A DNA stretch of 64,000 nucleotides, from positions 1 to 64,000 of the forward strand of contig DAOULB010000010.1 in the NCBI GenBank assembly GCA_034420695.1, in the 5' to 3' direction. A program made the position numbers and the translations under genes. Below the pieces are notes generated by a model, which worked only from the letters and a program-made list of their open reading frames with translations, was not told the origin of the DNA and searched no databases. Source of the DNA: Io17-Chloro-G2 sp034420695 (GTDB taxonomy: Bacteria; Chloroflexota; Dehalococcoidia; Lucifugimonadales; UBA3495). Shown here piece by piece: positions 25,277 through 33,127 of this stretch (position 1 is its first letter; the number at the start of each line of letters is the position of its first letter).

Positions 25277-25887
25277 TATGTTTGCTCTACCCTTCCTTTA
25301 ACTCTAGCTTCCCAGAGGGAACTCACGGCTTCCTTCAATGAGGCCAAGTCTCCCCTGTTTTCGACCACCACGTCGGCGCGTCCTAGTCGTTCACTTATGT
25401 CCATCTGGGAATCGATCCGCCTCCGCACCTCTGCTTGGTCCATGCCCCTGCGTTCCCAGAGCCTTTCCATCACCACTTCCAAGGGAGAGTCCACCACCCA
25501 AACTTCATCAACCAACGTCTCCCATCCCGCTTCAAAAAGCAGGGCCGCCTCCACTATTATTACGCTGAACCCACCGGCCTGTAGCTCCCTTATTTTGTCG
25601 GCCACCATCCCCGCCATTCGGGGATGCATTATCCCATTCAGCCTTTCCAACAGCTTTGGGTCCGAAAACACCAAGGCCCCCAGCTTCCCTCGGTCTATTT
25701 CTCCGCCGGGCCCCAGGATTCCCTCGCCAAAGACGCTGACAACTTCCTTCCAAGTCTCGGAATTCGGAGTATATGCTTCGTGGCCCACCACGTCAGCGTT
25801 GATCAGGGCGGCTCCCTGTCCTTCCAGCAAGCGCGACACCTCCGACTTGCCGGTTCCTATGCTACCGGTCAAACCGATAACTAGCAT
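25276..25887 (-). CDS. coaE: Dephospho-CoA kinase
   Basis: This is a 203-residue P-loop kinase catalysing the last step of CoA synthesis, phosphorylation of the 3' hydroxyl of dephospho-CoA. It has the Walker A GSIGTGKS near the start, a D-x-x-x-HE block in NADVVGHEAY, and the LLFEAGWE lid segment typical of the family. It is the first gene of coaE-norQ-like-nudL-norD-like. A promoter and an intrinsic-terminator-like hairpin precede it, which suggests control by attenuation. Confidence 0.93.
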   Translation of the reverse strand: MLVIGLTGSIGTGKSEVSRLLEGQGAALINADVVGHEAYTPNSETWKEVVSVFGEGILGPGGEIDRGKLGALVFSDPKLLERLNGIMHPRMAGMVADKIRELQAGGFSVIIVEAALLFEAGWETLVDEVWVVDSPLEVVMERLWERRGMDQAEVRRRIDSQMDISERLGRADVVVENRGDLASLKEAVSSLWEARVKGRVEQT

Positions 25888-25921
25888 AGCCTCGGGGGCC
25901 GGACCTCCTCATCAGCACTGG

Positions 25922-25953
25922 GGAAAAAAGAATCCCGGCCAATGCCGGCCGGA
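25922..25953 (-). terminator. Intrinsic terminator in the coaE leader
   Basis: On the minus strand CCGGCC-GGCATT-GGCCGG is followed by GATTCTTTTTT. It lies about 30-60 nt after the predicted RNA start and before the coaE ATG at 25887. Readthrough would be needed to express coaE from the upstream promoter. Confidence 0.65.
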
Positions 25954-25987
25954 CGACAGCAGGTGTGCAACCTTTGTGGCGGGTGCC

Positions 25988-26016
25988 ATTCTAACAACCC
26001 TGTCCGCGACGGTCAA
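25988..26016 (-). promoter_or_regulatory. Sigma-70-type promoter of the coaE operon
   Basis: TTGACC (26011-26016) and TAGAAT (25988-25993) are separated by 17 nt on the minus strand, with TG forming an extended -10 (TGTTAGAAT). RNA would begin near 25981. This is one of the best promoter matches in the window. Confidence 0.75.
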
Positions 26017-26263
26017 TAACGCCGCCTTGAGGCCGGTACAGCCCACTTTCGCGCCCACGCGTCCTTCCCGGCCCCTTCCCAGCAGCACACCGGAACTTGC
26101 TTGGGCGCTGGACCTGGGACGCCGTACAAGAAAAATGGCGCCGGACCGGACCCCCGGCGGGAAAGGCGCGTCTCGCGAGGCTGCTTGGGTGAAAAAAAGG
26201 GCCGGGGGAACACGCGTGGCGGGGCAGGGGGCAATTGCCGGCAATTGTGCCAGGACCCGTAGC

Positions 26264-26911
26264 TCACGCTTCTATTTGAATCTCTCCCCAGCGGGAACGA
26301 AATGTGTCCTGCAAGCCTTCGAACAACTGCTGGTACTCCTCGGTGTCGATAGGGGACGTGGTCATGATGACCGCATCCTCCCGGTTGTCCGAGTAGTATC
26401 CCTTCCGGATCCCAACTTCCTTGAAGTCGTACTTCTCGTACAGCCTTATGGCCACGAAGTTCGAAACCCGCGCCTCCAGCGTTAACACCTTCGAGCCGTA
26501 CTCCTTGGCAGCCCTGACCGAACCAATAATGAGAAGCTCGCCAATTCCCTGACCGCGGAGCTTCTCCCTGACCGCAATTTCAGTTATGTGCGCCTCCTCC
26601 CCCTGAAACCACACGCTAACGTACCCGGCAACCAGTTGCTCCGGGTCGGCGTCTTCGGAACTGCGCCGCATGAGGCCCTGCACCCCGTCCTTCATCCTCT
26701 GCCACAGGGGAGGGGGCGTGTCTGGCTCTTCCGTGGATGTATCGAGAGGCTCTCGGAGTTTCTGCGGACAAGCTACCAAGTAGCAGGCATAACGGTTGTT
26801 CAGCTCGCGCTTGAAGGGGGTGCTCATCCAGAGGGGTGAGAAGGCTTCCTTCTCTATCTCAATGACTTGCTTGATGTCCTCGGCTCTCAAGCGCCTGAGG
26901 AATACTTCCAT
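26264..26911 (-). CDS. rimI: GNAT acetyltransferase, RimI-like with insertion
   Basis: This is a 215-residue GNAT protein, longer than the 150-residue norm. It has the N-terminal LRRLRAEDIKQVIEIEKEAF, the acetyl-CoA-binding motif VREKLRGQGIGELLI (R/Q-x-x-G-x-G) and the C-terminal ARVSNFVAIRLYEKYDF, all typical of ribosomal-protein-alanine acetyltransferase RimI. A charged insertion of about 40 residues (52-90) separates the first strands and has no counterpart in the standard enzyme. The substrate may be ribosomal protein S18 or another N-terminus. An extended -10 box at 26944-26952 would give a 26-nt leader. Confidence 0.82.
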   Translation of the reverse strand: MEVFLRRLRAEDIKQVIEIEKEAFSPLWMSTPFKRELNNRYACYLVACPQKLREPLDTSTEEPDTPPPLWQRMKDGVQGLMRRSSEDADPEQLVAGYVSVWFQGEEAHITEIAVREKLRGQGIGELLIIGSVRAAKEYGSKVLTLEARVSNFVAIRLYEKYDFKEVGIRKGYYSDNREDAVIMTTSPIDTEEYQQLFEGLQDTFRSRWGEIQIEA

Positions 26912-26943
26912 TTAGCTGCACTTACCGGCAAGAAATTGGCCCA

Positions 26944-26952
26944 ATTCTAACA
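26944..26952 (-). promoter_or_regulatory. Extended -10 promoter of rimI
   Basis: TGTTAGAAT on the minus strand, identical to the boxes before coaE, selA and ribD. The predicted RNA start near 26937 is 26 nt before the ATG. No good -35 is seen. Confidence 0.55.
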
Positions 26953-27138
26953 TGGGCGCCGCAGCTTTGGTATGCCTTTGAGCTCCTCCAAGCGCCTCTT
27001 TATCCCACTACTTCTCCCCGGCATTTCCGGCCCAAAGTCCATCGGGAGAGAGTCCCGAACCAGTCCCCGGCATCCCCCTGTCTGCAGTTGTCTGCAGTCA
27101 ACACTCCGTCCGGAACAGTCCTTCCTGTCAGGCCCATG

Positions 27139-28398
27139 TCACGACAAAGAAAAGGAAGATTGATGGGGGAAGAAAGACTTGCCGGGGATAGTTTCCTGCC
27201 CGGTTATAACCCTCACTTTGCCGTAAACCCCGTCGTACCCGGGTTCTACCACCAAATGGCCGTTCCGGGCAGCTAATATCAGGTCGGCCAAAGACTCTTC
27301 TACAACTTCGCCAAGTTCCTCCCGGCTCGCTTCGGTCAGCACTCGGAGTTCCCCGCCCAACCGGGATGTGACCCTGACGTATCCCGCATGCAGCTTCTTG
27401 CTGCCCGTTCCCACTCCCATCCATTGGGCCAGTATCTCCTGCAGGGGCAAGAGCTTCATGAACCGCGGCCTGGACTCGGCGTCAACTCCGGCTCCGCCGC
27501 CTTGCGACAGCACCGAAATCCGGTGCTTCACTCCCAAAGTCAAAGGACGCTCACAACGCGGACAAATGCCGTCCGTCCCCAGGGAGTCTTCCACGTCCAG
27601 CACTACCCCGCACTTGCGATGCCCGCTGTAGTGGTACTTTCCCTCCTCCGGGTAAAACTCCACCGTATGGGCTATGGCCCGGTCTTTCAGAGCTTGGTGC
27701 AGTCCGGGATAGCTCATCGGCCCCTCAAAGGCAGTAACCTCCCGGCCCAACTTCGGGGCCGAGTGCGCGTCGGAAAATGAAACTATGCTCTTATGGTCCA
27801 ATTCTGGCACTTCCCAGTTCATCGGCGGGTCGCTGGAAAGGCCGGTCTCCACTGCATGTATATGGGGAAGCATATCCCCGAAACACTCTTCCAATGAGTC
27901 GAACCCCGACTTGGAACCCAGTGCCCCGTACCACGGGGTCCACAAGTGCGCCGGAATCACTATGCACTCCCGGTTTGCTTCCAGCGCCAGGGAAACCAAG
28001 TCCAAGGCGGAAATGGAAAGGCTCGGCCTTCCGTCGGTGTCCAACCGCCCGTATCTGGCCATACCTCTATTCAGTGTTTCCACAGTCTCGAAGTCGGGGG
28101 CCAGCAATAGCAGGTGCACCCGTCTCGACCGGCCTCCCTGCCGGAAAATGCAGCTTACCTCCGTCCCCAACACGAAGTGGACGCCGCCGTGTTCGTACAG
28201 ACCCGAGTCCGGGTGTGTCTTCGACGGCTCCAGCCCCGAGCGGAGTTCCTCCAGCCAAGCCGGATGGGTGAAGTCGGCAGACGCCAGCAGGTCAATTCCC
28301 TTCAGCTTTGCCCAAGCCGCAAGGCTCTCCAAGGACAGGTTCTTGCTGGTAGCGTAGGCATACCGGGAGTGAACATGGAGGTCTGCTATGTAAGGCAT
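27139..28398 (-). CDS. Endonuclease Q-like PHP-domain DNA repair nuclease
   Basis: This is a 419-residue protein with a PHP metal-binding domain at the N-terminus (YIADLHVHSRYAYATSKN, DFTHPAW, GTEVSC, SFSDAHS). A C-terminal part carries a zinc-finger-like region (HRKCGV, then CPRCERPLTLGVKHRI). This matches endonuclease Q, an enzyme first characterised in archaea and a few bacteria, which nicks DNA 5' of deaminated bases such as uracil and hypoxanthine. The ATG at 28398 fits the family N-terminus. A GTG at 28413 with AAGGGG in front is an alternative start. The gene is divergent from groESL. Confidence 0.8.
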   Translation of the reverse strand: MPYIADLHVHSRYAYATSKNLSLESLAAWAKLKGIDLLASADFTHPAWLEELRSGLEPSKTHPDSGLYEHGGVHFVLGTEVSCIFRQGGRSRRVHLLLLAPDFETVETLNRGMARYGRLDTDGRPSLSISALDLVSLALEANRECIVIPAHLWTPWYGALGSKSGFDSLEECFGDMLPHIHAVETGLSSDPPMNWEVPELDHKSIVSFSDAHSAPKLGREVTAFEGPMSYPGLHQALKDRAIAHTVEFYPEEGKYHYSGHRKCGVVLDVEDSLGTDGICPRCERPLTLGVKHRISVLSQGGGAGVDAESRPRFMKLLPLQEILAQWMGVGTGSKKLHAGYVRVTSRLGGELRVLTEASREELGEVVEESLADLILAARNGHLVVEPGYDGVYGKVRVITGQETIPGKSFFPHQSSFSLS

Positions 28399-28500
28399 GG
28401 CCCAGTTTAGCACGGGAGCCCCTTATTGCCCGGCATAAAAAGCCGGTCTTGGACAGGCCGGGGTTCCAGGTTCAGCTATCGCCTTCTGACAATCGGCGTC

Positions 28501-28529
28501 TTGACCGGCGATGCAGGCGGTTTTATGCT
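28501..28529 (+). promoter_or_regulatory. Promoter of groES-groEL
   Basis: TTGACC (28501-28506) and TATGCT (28524-28529) are exactly 17 nt apart, with GGAGG following at 28537. The leader would be only about 13 nt before the ATG at 28549. No complete CIRCE element is present. Confidence 0.55.
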
Positions 28530-28548
28530 GTAGTTTGGAGGAATGAAT

Positions 28549-28860
28549 ATGACTACAAGTGCGACTTCAGCAACTCAGATTCAACCAATGGGAGACCGGG
28601 TTGTGGTAAGGCCCACCGACGAACCGGAGGTCAGCGCCGGTGGAATTATCCTTCCTGACACAGCCAAGGAGCGGCCTCAAGAGGGAGAGGTAATCGCAGC
28701 CGGGCCCGGCAGGGTCCTCAGCAGTGGCACCCGGATCGAGATGGAGTTGAAAGTGGGAGACCGCGTCGTTTTCTCCAAATTCGCCGGCACCGAGGTCACC
28801 ATAGATGGAGAAGACCTCCTCATAATGACCTCCGGTGACGTGCTCGCCAAGGTTTCCTGA
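28549..28860 (+). CDS. groES: Co-chaperonin GroES
   Basis: This is a 103-residue Hsp10 subunit. It contains IQPMGDRVVVRPTDEPE, the mobile loop EVSAGGIILPDTAKERPQ, the roof region and the C-terminal DGEDLLIMTSGDVLAKV. It caps the GroEL ring during folding. Two in-frame ATGs stand close together. The second, at 28549, is 7 nt after GGAGG and is preferred over the one at 28543, which has only 1 nt spacing. The N-terminus is about eight residues longer than usual (TTSATSATQ). groEL follows after 51 bp. Confidence 0.95.
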   Translation: MTTSATSATQIQPMGDRVVVRPTDEPEVSAGGIILPDTAKERPQEGEVIAAGPGRVLSSGTRIEMELKVGDRVVFSKFAGTEVTIDGEDLLIMTSGDVLAKVS

Positions 28861-28911
28861 CCAGCCCTCCCCCCAACTAAACAGTTAACAAGTCCAGGAG
28901 AGTAGGAGAGT

Positions 28912-30540
28912 ATGCCAGCCAAGCAGATTGTCCACGACCAAGAGGCCAAGACCGCACTTATGCGGGGCATCGACCAACTGGCCGATGCGGTGAAGCTGAC
29001 TCTGGGCCCCAACGGGCACAACGTGGTGTTGGAACGTAAGTGGGGCGCCCCTTTGATTACCAACGACGGCGTTTCCATTGCCAAGGAGGTCGAGCTGCCC
29101 GAATCCTTCGAAAACATGGGCGCTCAACTCATCAAGGAAGCCGCCACCAAGACCAACGACGTCACCGGCGACGGCACCACCACCGCCACGATCCTCGCCC
29201 AGATTCTCGTCCGGGAGGGAATGAAGCACATCGCCGCTGGCGTCGACCCCATGTCTTTGAAACAGGGCTTGGACCGGGGAGTTGCCGCAGTGGTCGCCGA
29301 ACTCAAGAAGCTCTCCGTTCCGGTGGATGGGCAGACCCACATAGCTCAGATAGCCGGCATCTCCGCCAACGACTCCGAGATTGGTCAGACCCTGGCCGAA
29401 GTGATGGAGAAGGTTGGCCGGGACGGCGTAATCACCATTGAAGAAGGCAAGGGCATCGAGTCCGAAACCGAATACGTCGAGGGAATGACCTTTGACCGTG
29501 GCTACATCAGCCCCTACTTCGTTACCAATCCCGAGCGGATGGAAACAGAGATCGAAAACCCCTACATTCTGATTACCGACAAGAAGATCTCATCCACCGC
29601 GGAGTTGGTGCCCCTGCTGGAACAGACACTCCAAGTGTCCAAGAATCTGGTCATAATCGGCGAGGACATTGAAGGGGAAGCCCTGGCGGTGCTGGTGGTC
29701 AACAAGATCCGCGGCATCCTCAACGGGCTGGCGGTCAAGGCCCCCGGGTTCGGCGACCGCAGAAAGGCCATGCTCGAAGACATCGCCATTCTCACCGGCG
29801 GCCAAGTGATTTCGGAGCAGCAGGGCCGCAAGTTGGAACTGGCCACCGTCGCCGACCTGGGGCAGGCAAGGCGCATCGAGTCCACCAAGGACAAGACCAC
29901 TATCGTTGACGGCCAGGGCGCTGAAGACATGATCAAGGCCCGCGTCGACCAGATTCAAGTCCAACTGGAAGAAACTACCTCAGAATACGACAAGGAAAAG
30001 CTCCAAGAGAGGGTTGCCAAGCTGTCCGGGGGCGTCGCCGTAATCAAGGTGGGCGCTCCCACGGAGCCTGAACTCAAGGAAAGAAAACAGCGGGTCGAGG
30101 ACGCCTTGGCCGCCACCCGAGCCGCTCTGGAAGAGGGCATCGTCCCGGGCGGTGGGGTCGCCTATGTCCGGGCCTTGCCGGCCTTGGACAACCTCCAGCT
30201 CAGCGGAGATCAGGCAGTTGCCATTTCCATCCTGAAGACCGCCTTGGTCGAACCCCTGCTGATAATCTCCGAGAATGCCGGAGAGGAAGGGCCCGTGGTG
30301 CTGGACCAAGTCAGAAGGGGCGATTCCGCCGGCTTCGGCTACGACGCTTCCGCCAAGGAATTTGGCGACTTGAAGGACCGGGGCATTGTAGACCCGGCCA
30401 AGGTCTCCCGTGTCGCCCTGGAGAACGCCGCCAGCGTGGCCGGCATGATACTCACCACCGAGTCCTTGATTACCGAGGAAGAGGAAAAGAAGGAAGGCCA
30501 CGGACATGGTCACGGTCACGACCATGACCACGACTTCTAG
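28912..30540 (+). CDS. groEL: Chaperonin GroEL with histidine-rich C-terminus
   Basis: This is a 542-residue Hsp60. The ATP-site block GDGTTTATI, the LKLTLGPNGHNVVLE-type N-terminal region (here VKLTLGPNGHNV) and the late EEGIVPGGGVAYVRA are all present. It refolds proteins inside a double heptameric ring. The normal Gly-Gly-Met tail is replaced by EEEEKKEGHGHGHGHDHDHDF, which would place up to seven histidines per subunit inside the ring cavity. A GGAGAGT ribosome site precedes the ATG. The operon ends at the strong terminator at 30614. Confidence 0.96.
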   Translation: MPAKQIVHDQEAKTALMRGIDQLADAVKLTLGPNGHNVVLERKWGAPLITNDGVSIAKEVELPESFENMGAQLIKEAATKTNDVTGDGTTTATILAQILVREGMKHIAAGVDPMSLKQGLDRGVAAVVAELKKLSVPVDGQTHIAQIAGISANDSEIGQTLAEVMEKVGRDGVITIEEGKGIESETEYVEGMTFDRGYISPYFVTNPERMETEIENPYILITDKKISSTAELVPLLEQTLQVSKNLVIIGEDIEGEALAVLVVNKIRGILNGLAVKAPGFGDRRKAMLEDIAILTGGQVISEQQGRKLELATVADLGQARRIESTKDKTTIVDGQGAEDMIKARVDQIQVQLEETTSEYDKEKLQERVAKLSGGVAVIKVGAPTEPELKERKQRVEDALAATRAALEEGIVPGGGVAYVRALPALDNLQLSGDQAVAISILKTALVEPLLIISENAGEEGPVVLDQVRRGDSAGFGYDASAKEFGDLKDRGIVDPAKVSRVALENAASVAGMILTTESLITEEEEKKEGHGHGHGHDHDHDF

Positions 30541-30541
30541 C

Positions 30542-30595
30542 CTCGCATTTCCCCGGTTGCCCGCATTTCTCCGGCTGCCCGCATTTCTCCGGCTG
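30542..30595 (+). repeat. 18-nt tandem repeat after groEL
   Basis: Three 18-nt units directly follow the groEL stop. The second and third are identical (CCCGCATTTCTCCGGCTG) and the first differs at 3 positions. They lie in the 3' untranslated region before the terminator. Confidence 0.85.
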
Positions 30596-30613
30596 AAGGT
30601 AGCTCAAAACAAT

Positions 30614-30647
30614 AGACCCCCTGCGGCATGCAGGGGGTCTTCTTCTT
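30614..30647. terminator. Strong intrinsic terminator after groEL
   Basis: AGACCCCCTGC and GCAGGGGGTCT form a perfect 11-bp stem with a GGCAT loop, followed by TCTTCTT on the plus strand. On the minus strand it is followed by ATTGTTTT, so it probably also ends the hydrolase transcript arriving from the right. Confidence 0.9.
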
Positions 30648-30700
30648 GGTGTTCCCCGGGCCAGGGCAGAAGGCCGTGCCCGTGTGGTGGCAGCCCTGTG

Positions 30701-31459
30701 TCAGGCGTACTGGCTCAAAACCTCGGCCACCCTTTGGGGGGCCTGGAGCATCGCCTGGTGGCATGAGTCCACCGTGACCACCTCGGCATCGGGCAGCCTC
30801 TGCACCATCCGCGACTGTGCGACCGGGGGAAGCAGGCGGTCCTGGGACAATTGCACGTAGGTGACCGGGCAGGGCAGCGGTTCCTCTCCCGGCGGCACCC
30901 TGGAGTTCAGTACGGCGGTGGGTATGGCTCCGAAGAACCCCAGCACCTCCACCAGTTCCATCGGCCCCATGCCGTTGCACAGGTAGGAACGTATCACCGG
31001 CGTTGGCAGGCGCAGCTCCTTGCGGAACAATTTGCTCAGCGCTCCCATCACATGGTACGCCACCTTCAGCCGCATCGGGAGGGCCGCCGCCATGGTTCCC
31101 TGTTCTGTAGGCACGATTCCGGAAATCAACACAACCCGCTTGGGTGCCTGGGATAGCTCCCGCGCGGCTTGAAGCACCAAGCTTGCCGAAAAACCGTGGC
31201 CCACCAGCACCACGTCTCTCAGGCCCTCCCGCTCCACTGTCCTCACAATCGCCTGCACGCACTCGTCCATCCGCACCTGCGAGGTGTCTCCTGCCGCATC
31301 GGCCCCGTGGCCCGGCAGATCCAGGGTGCAGACCCGGCCTCCCTGCCGGATGGTCTGAAGCCGTGGCGGGTGCTCCACCGGGGCCGTCAAACGCCCCCAG
31401 ACCTTGCCCCAAATCCAAGCTCCTTGTCCTGCGTTATGTACCAGTAGAAAGTCAGTCAT
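30701..31459 (-). CDS. Alpha/beta hydrolase lacking the nucleophile serine
   Basis: This is a 252-residue alpha/beta-hydrolase-fold protein related to small plant-type esterases and EstC-like enzymes. Motifs are FLLVHNAGQGAWIWGKVW (oxyanion region), LDLPGHGAD, the elbow LVGHGFSASLVLQAA, an acid in LSQDRLLPP and the histidine in DSCHQAMLQAP. In active enzymes the elbow reads G-H-S-x-G. Here residue 89 is glycine and a serine occupies the second following position. The catalytic acid and histidine remain. It may be an inactive binding protein or use a different mechanism. It lies between groEL and selA, possibly cotranscribed with selA (31-bp gap). Confidence 0.8.
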   Translation of the reverse strand: MTDFLLVHNAGQGAWIWGKVWGRLTAPVEHPPRLQTIRQGGRVCTLDLPGHGADAAGDTSQVRMDECVQAIVRTVEREGLRDVVLVGHGFSASLVLQAARELSQAPKRVVLISGIVPTEQGTMAAALPMRLKVAYHVMGALSKLFRKELRLPTPVIRSYLCNGMGPMELVEVLGFFGAIPTAVLNSRVPPGEEPLPCPVTYVQLSQDRLLPPVAQSRMVQRLPDAEVVTVDSCHQAMLQAPQRVAEVLSQYA

Positions 31460-31490
31460 TGCGGAGAATTCCTAGGTCCTCTAGCATCTA

Positions 31491-32855
31491 TCAAGCCGAC
31501 ATCGCCGCAGAGACCGCTGCCATCAAGTCCTCGTCTTCACTGGGCAATACGGTCCTCGGGTCCAGCAACACCCGGTCCAATTCCACCCGGGCTATAACCG
31601 GCGGGTTCCAGCGGCGCAGCCTCTCCATCACCCCTTGCGCTCCGCCAGCGGCCGAATTCCCCTCCAACGCCAGTGACCAAGACGCCAGCGTCTCCCCCGG
31701 CAGGCTGCCCCCTCCAATCGCCGCACGCGACTCCTCCACCCTTGCCGTAAGCCCCAAACGGGCGTGCCACTCCAAGGCTCGCTTCCTGACGCTGGAATCC
31801 GGCGTGGAAATCATCTGCCACACCGGTATCTCCCGCTCTGCCTCGCCCTTCAGATAGTGCAGCAAGGTTGCGGTGAGCCCGGCAAGGCTCGCCTTGTCGA
31901 TGCGCACGGCCCGCGCCAAGGGATGCCTTGCCAACCGGGCAACCAGCTCTTGCTTTCCCGCAACGATTCCCGCCTGGGGCCCTCCCAGCAACTTGTCTCC
32001 CGAGAACAAGACCAACCCGGCCCCCGCAGCTATGCTCTCCTGGGGCGTCGGCTCGTGGGCCAGCCCGTAGGCTTCAGTGGGCAATAGGCAACCGCTGCCG
32101 GTATCGTGAAGAACCTCCACTCCCTTGCGTTGGCCCAACTCCGCCAAGTCGGCGGTCTCGACTTCCGCGGTGAATCCCTCCACCCGGAAATTGCTGGCGT
32201 GCACCTTCATATAGACCGCGGTATTCCCCGTCGTCGCGGCCTCGTAGTCGCTGGCGTATGTCCGGTTGGTGGTGCCAACGTCAACCAAGGCCGCCCCGCT
32301 CTGGAGACACACATCGGGTATTCTGAAGCCACCCCCTATCTCTACCGCCTCGGCCCGGGAAACAACAACCTCTCTCCCGGCGGCCAATGCCGAGAGCCCC
32401 AGCAGTACCGCGGAAGCGTTGTTGTTGACCACCAAGCTGGCTTCGGCGCCGGTCAGCCTGCGGACCAAGCTCTGCAGGTGGCTTTGCCTGGAGCCTCTTC
32501 TTCCCTCTTGAAGATCGAACTCCAAGTTGGTGTAGCTGTTGGCCGCCTGCACCATGGCTTCCACCGCCGCGGTGCTCAAGGGCGCCCGCCCCAAGTTCGT
32601 GTGCAGAATAACCCCGGTGGCGTTGATGACCCGCCGTGGTTCCGGGCGCTGCAACTCCTCCAAGCGGCGCTCGACTCCTTCGGCCAGCCGTTCCGCTGTA
32701 GGCGTCGCCGCCCCCCGTCTTATTTCCTGCCGGGCCCGGGCCAGTTCCTCCCGGACCAACTCCACCACCAGCCCGCGGTGCGGGCCGCTGGCCTGTGCCG
32801 CCAGTGCCGGGCAAGCCAGTATGGAGTTGACGTTTGGCAGGTCTCGGAGTTGCAT
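31491..32855 (-). CDS. selA: L-seryl-tRNA(Sec) selenium transferase
   Basis: This 454-residue PLP enzyme converts seryl-tRNA(Sec) to selenocysteinyl-tRNA(Sec) with selenophosphate. Visible blocks are RRVINATGVILHTNLGRAPL, VVNNNASAVLL, VEIGGGFRIPDV, DVGTTNRT and SGDKLLGGPQAG with the PLP lysine at about K288. The start at 32855 is preferred. It matches the family N-terminus (LRDLPNVNSIL), and a TGTTAGAAT promoter at 32914-32922 would exclude the more distal in-frame starts. selB, selC and selD are not in the window. Its presence means the organism very probably decodes UGA as selenocysteine. A candidate substrate gene lies at 42091-42975. Confidence 0.95.
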   Translation of the reverse strand: MQLRDLPNVNSILACPALAAQASGPHRGLVVELVREELARARQEIRRGAATPTAERLAEGVERRLEELQRPEPRRVINATGVILHTNLGRAPLSTAAVEAMVQAANSYTNLEFDLQEGRRGSRQSHLQSLVRRLTGAEASLVVNNNASAVLLGLSALAAGREVVVSRAEAVEIGGGFRIPDVCLQSGAALVDVGTTNRTYASDYEAATTGNTAVYMKVHASNFRVEGFTAEVETADLAELGQRKGVEVLHDTGSGCLLPTEAYGLAHEPTPQESIAAGAGLVLFSGDKLLGGPQAGIVAGKQELVARLARHPLARAVRIDKASLAGLTATLLHYLKGEAEREIPVWQMISTPDSSVRKRALEWHARLGLTARVEESRAAIGGGSLPGETLASWSLALEGNSAAGGAQGVMERLRRWNPPVIARVELDRVLLDPRTVLPSEDEDLMAAVSAAMSA

Positions 32856-32913
32856 TTCAAGCGGTCCGTTTGGTGGAGACACCCCTTGGATTGTCCCAGC
32901 GGCGCTCCATCTC

Positions 32914-32922
32914 ATTCTAACA
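32914..32922 (-). promoter_or_regulatory. Extended -10 promoter of selA
   Basis: TGTTAGAAT on the minus strand gives a predicted RNA start near 32907 and a leader of about 50 nt before the ATG at 32855. It shares the exact nonamer with the coaE, rimI and ribD boxes. Confidence 0.55.
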
Positions 32923-33127
32923 CGAACGACCTCCCATCCCGGCGCGGGATCATCCCATTTCATCAGCCGCCCTTTGCGGCCAAAACGGCGCCGCGCCTTC
33001 TTCTCTTCCAATACCCCTCGCGGCAGTATAAAATCGCCCGGATTCATAGCCACGACGGCAAACCGGCCGCAACCGTCTGACCCACTGGTGAAGAATATCG
33101 ATTGGGCCGCAGCATTCCGAGGTGCCT

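Larger units (their letters stand above)
25888..26263. other. Gene-free spacer between rimI and coaE
   Basis: The spacer holds the coaE promoter and leader terminator described separately. The remaining 250 bp, next to the rimI stop, is GC-rich with a CAATTGCCGGCAATTG palindrome at about 26231-26246. No gene, tRNA or known structured RNA was recognised. Confidence 0.6.

Noticed and set aside
24368..26485. A 705-codon open frame on the plus strand
   Set aside because: It lies opposite coaE, the AAA ATPase and rimI, whose protein motifs are clear. High GC gives long antisense frames by chance.
28404..28410. Half CIRCE element (TTAGCAC) upstream of groES
   Set aside because: The inverted partner GAGTGCTAA is absent, so HrcA control is not supported.
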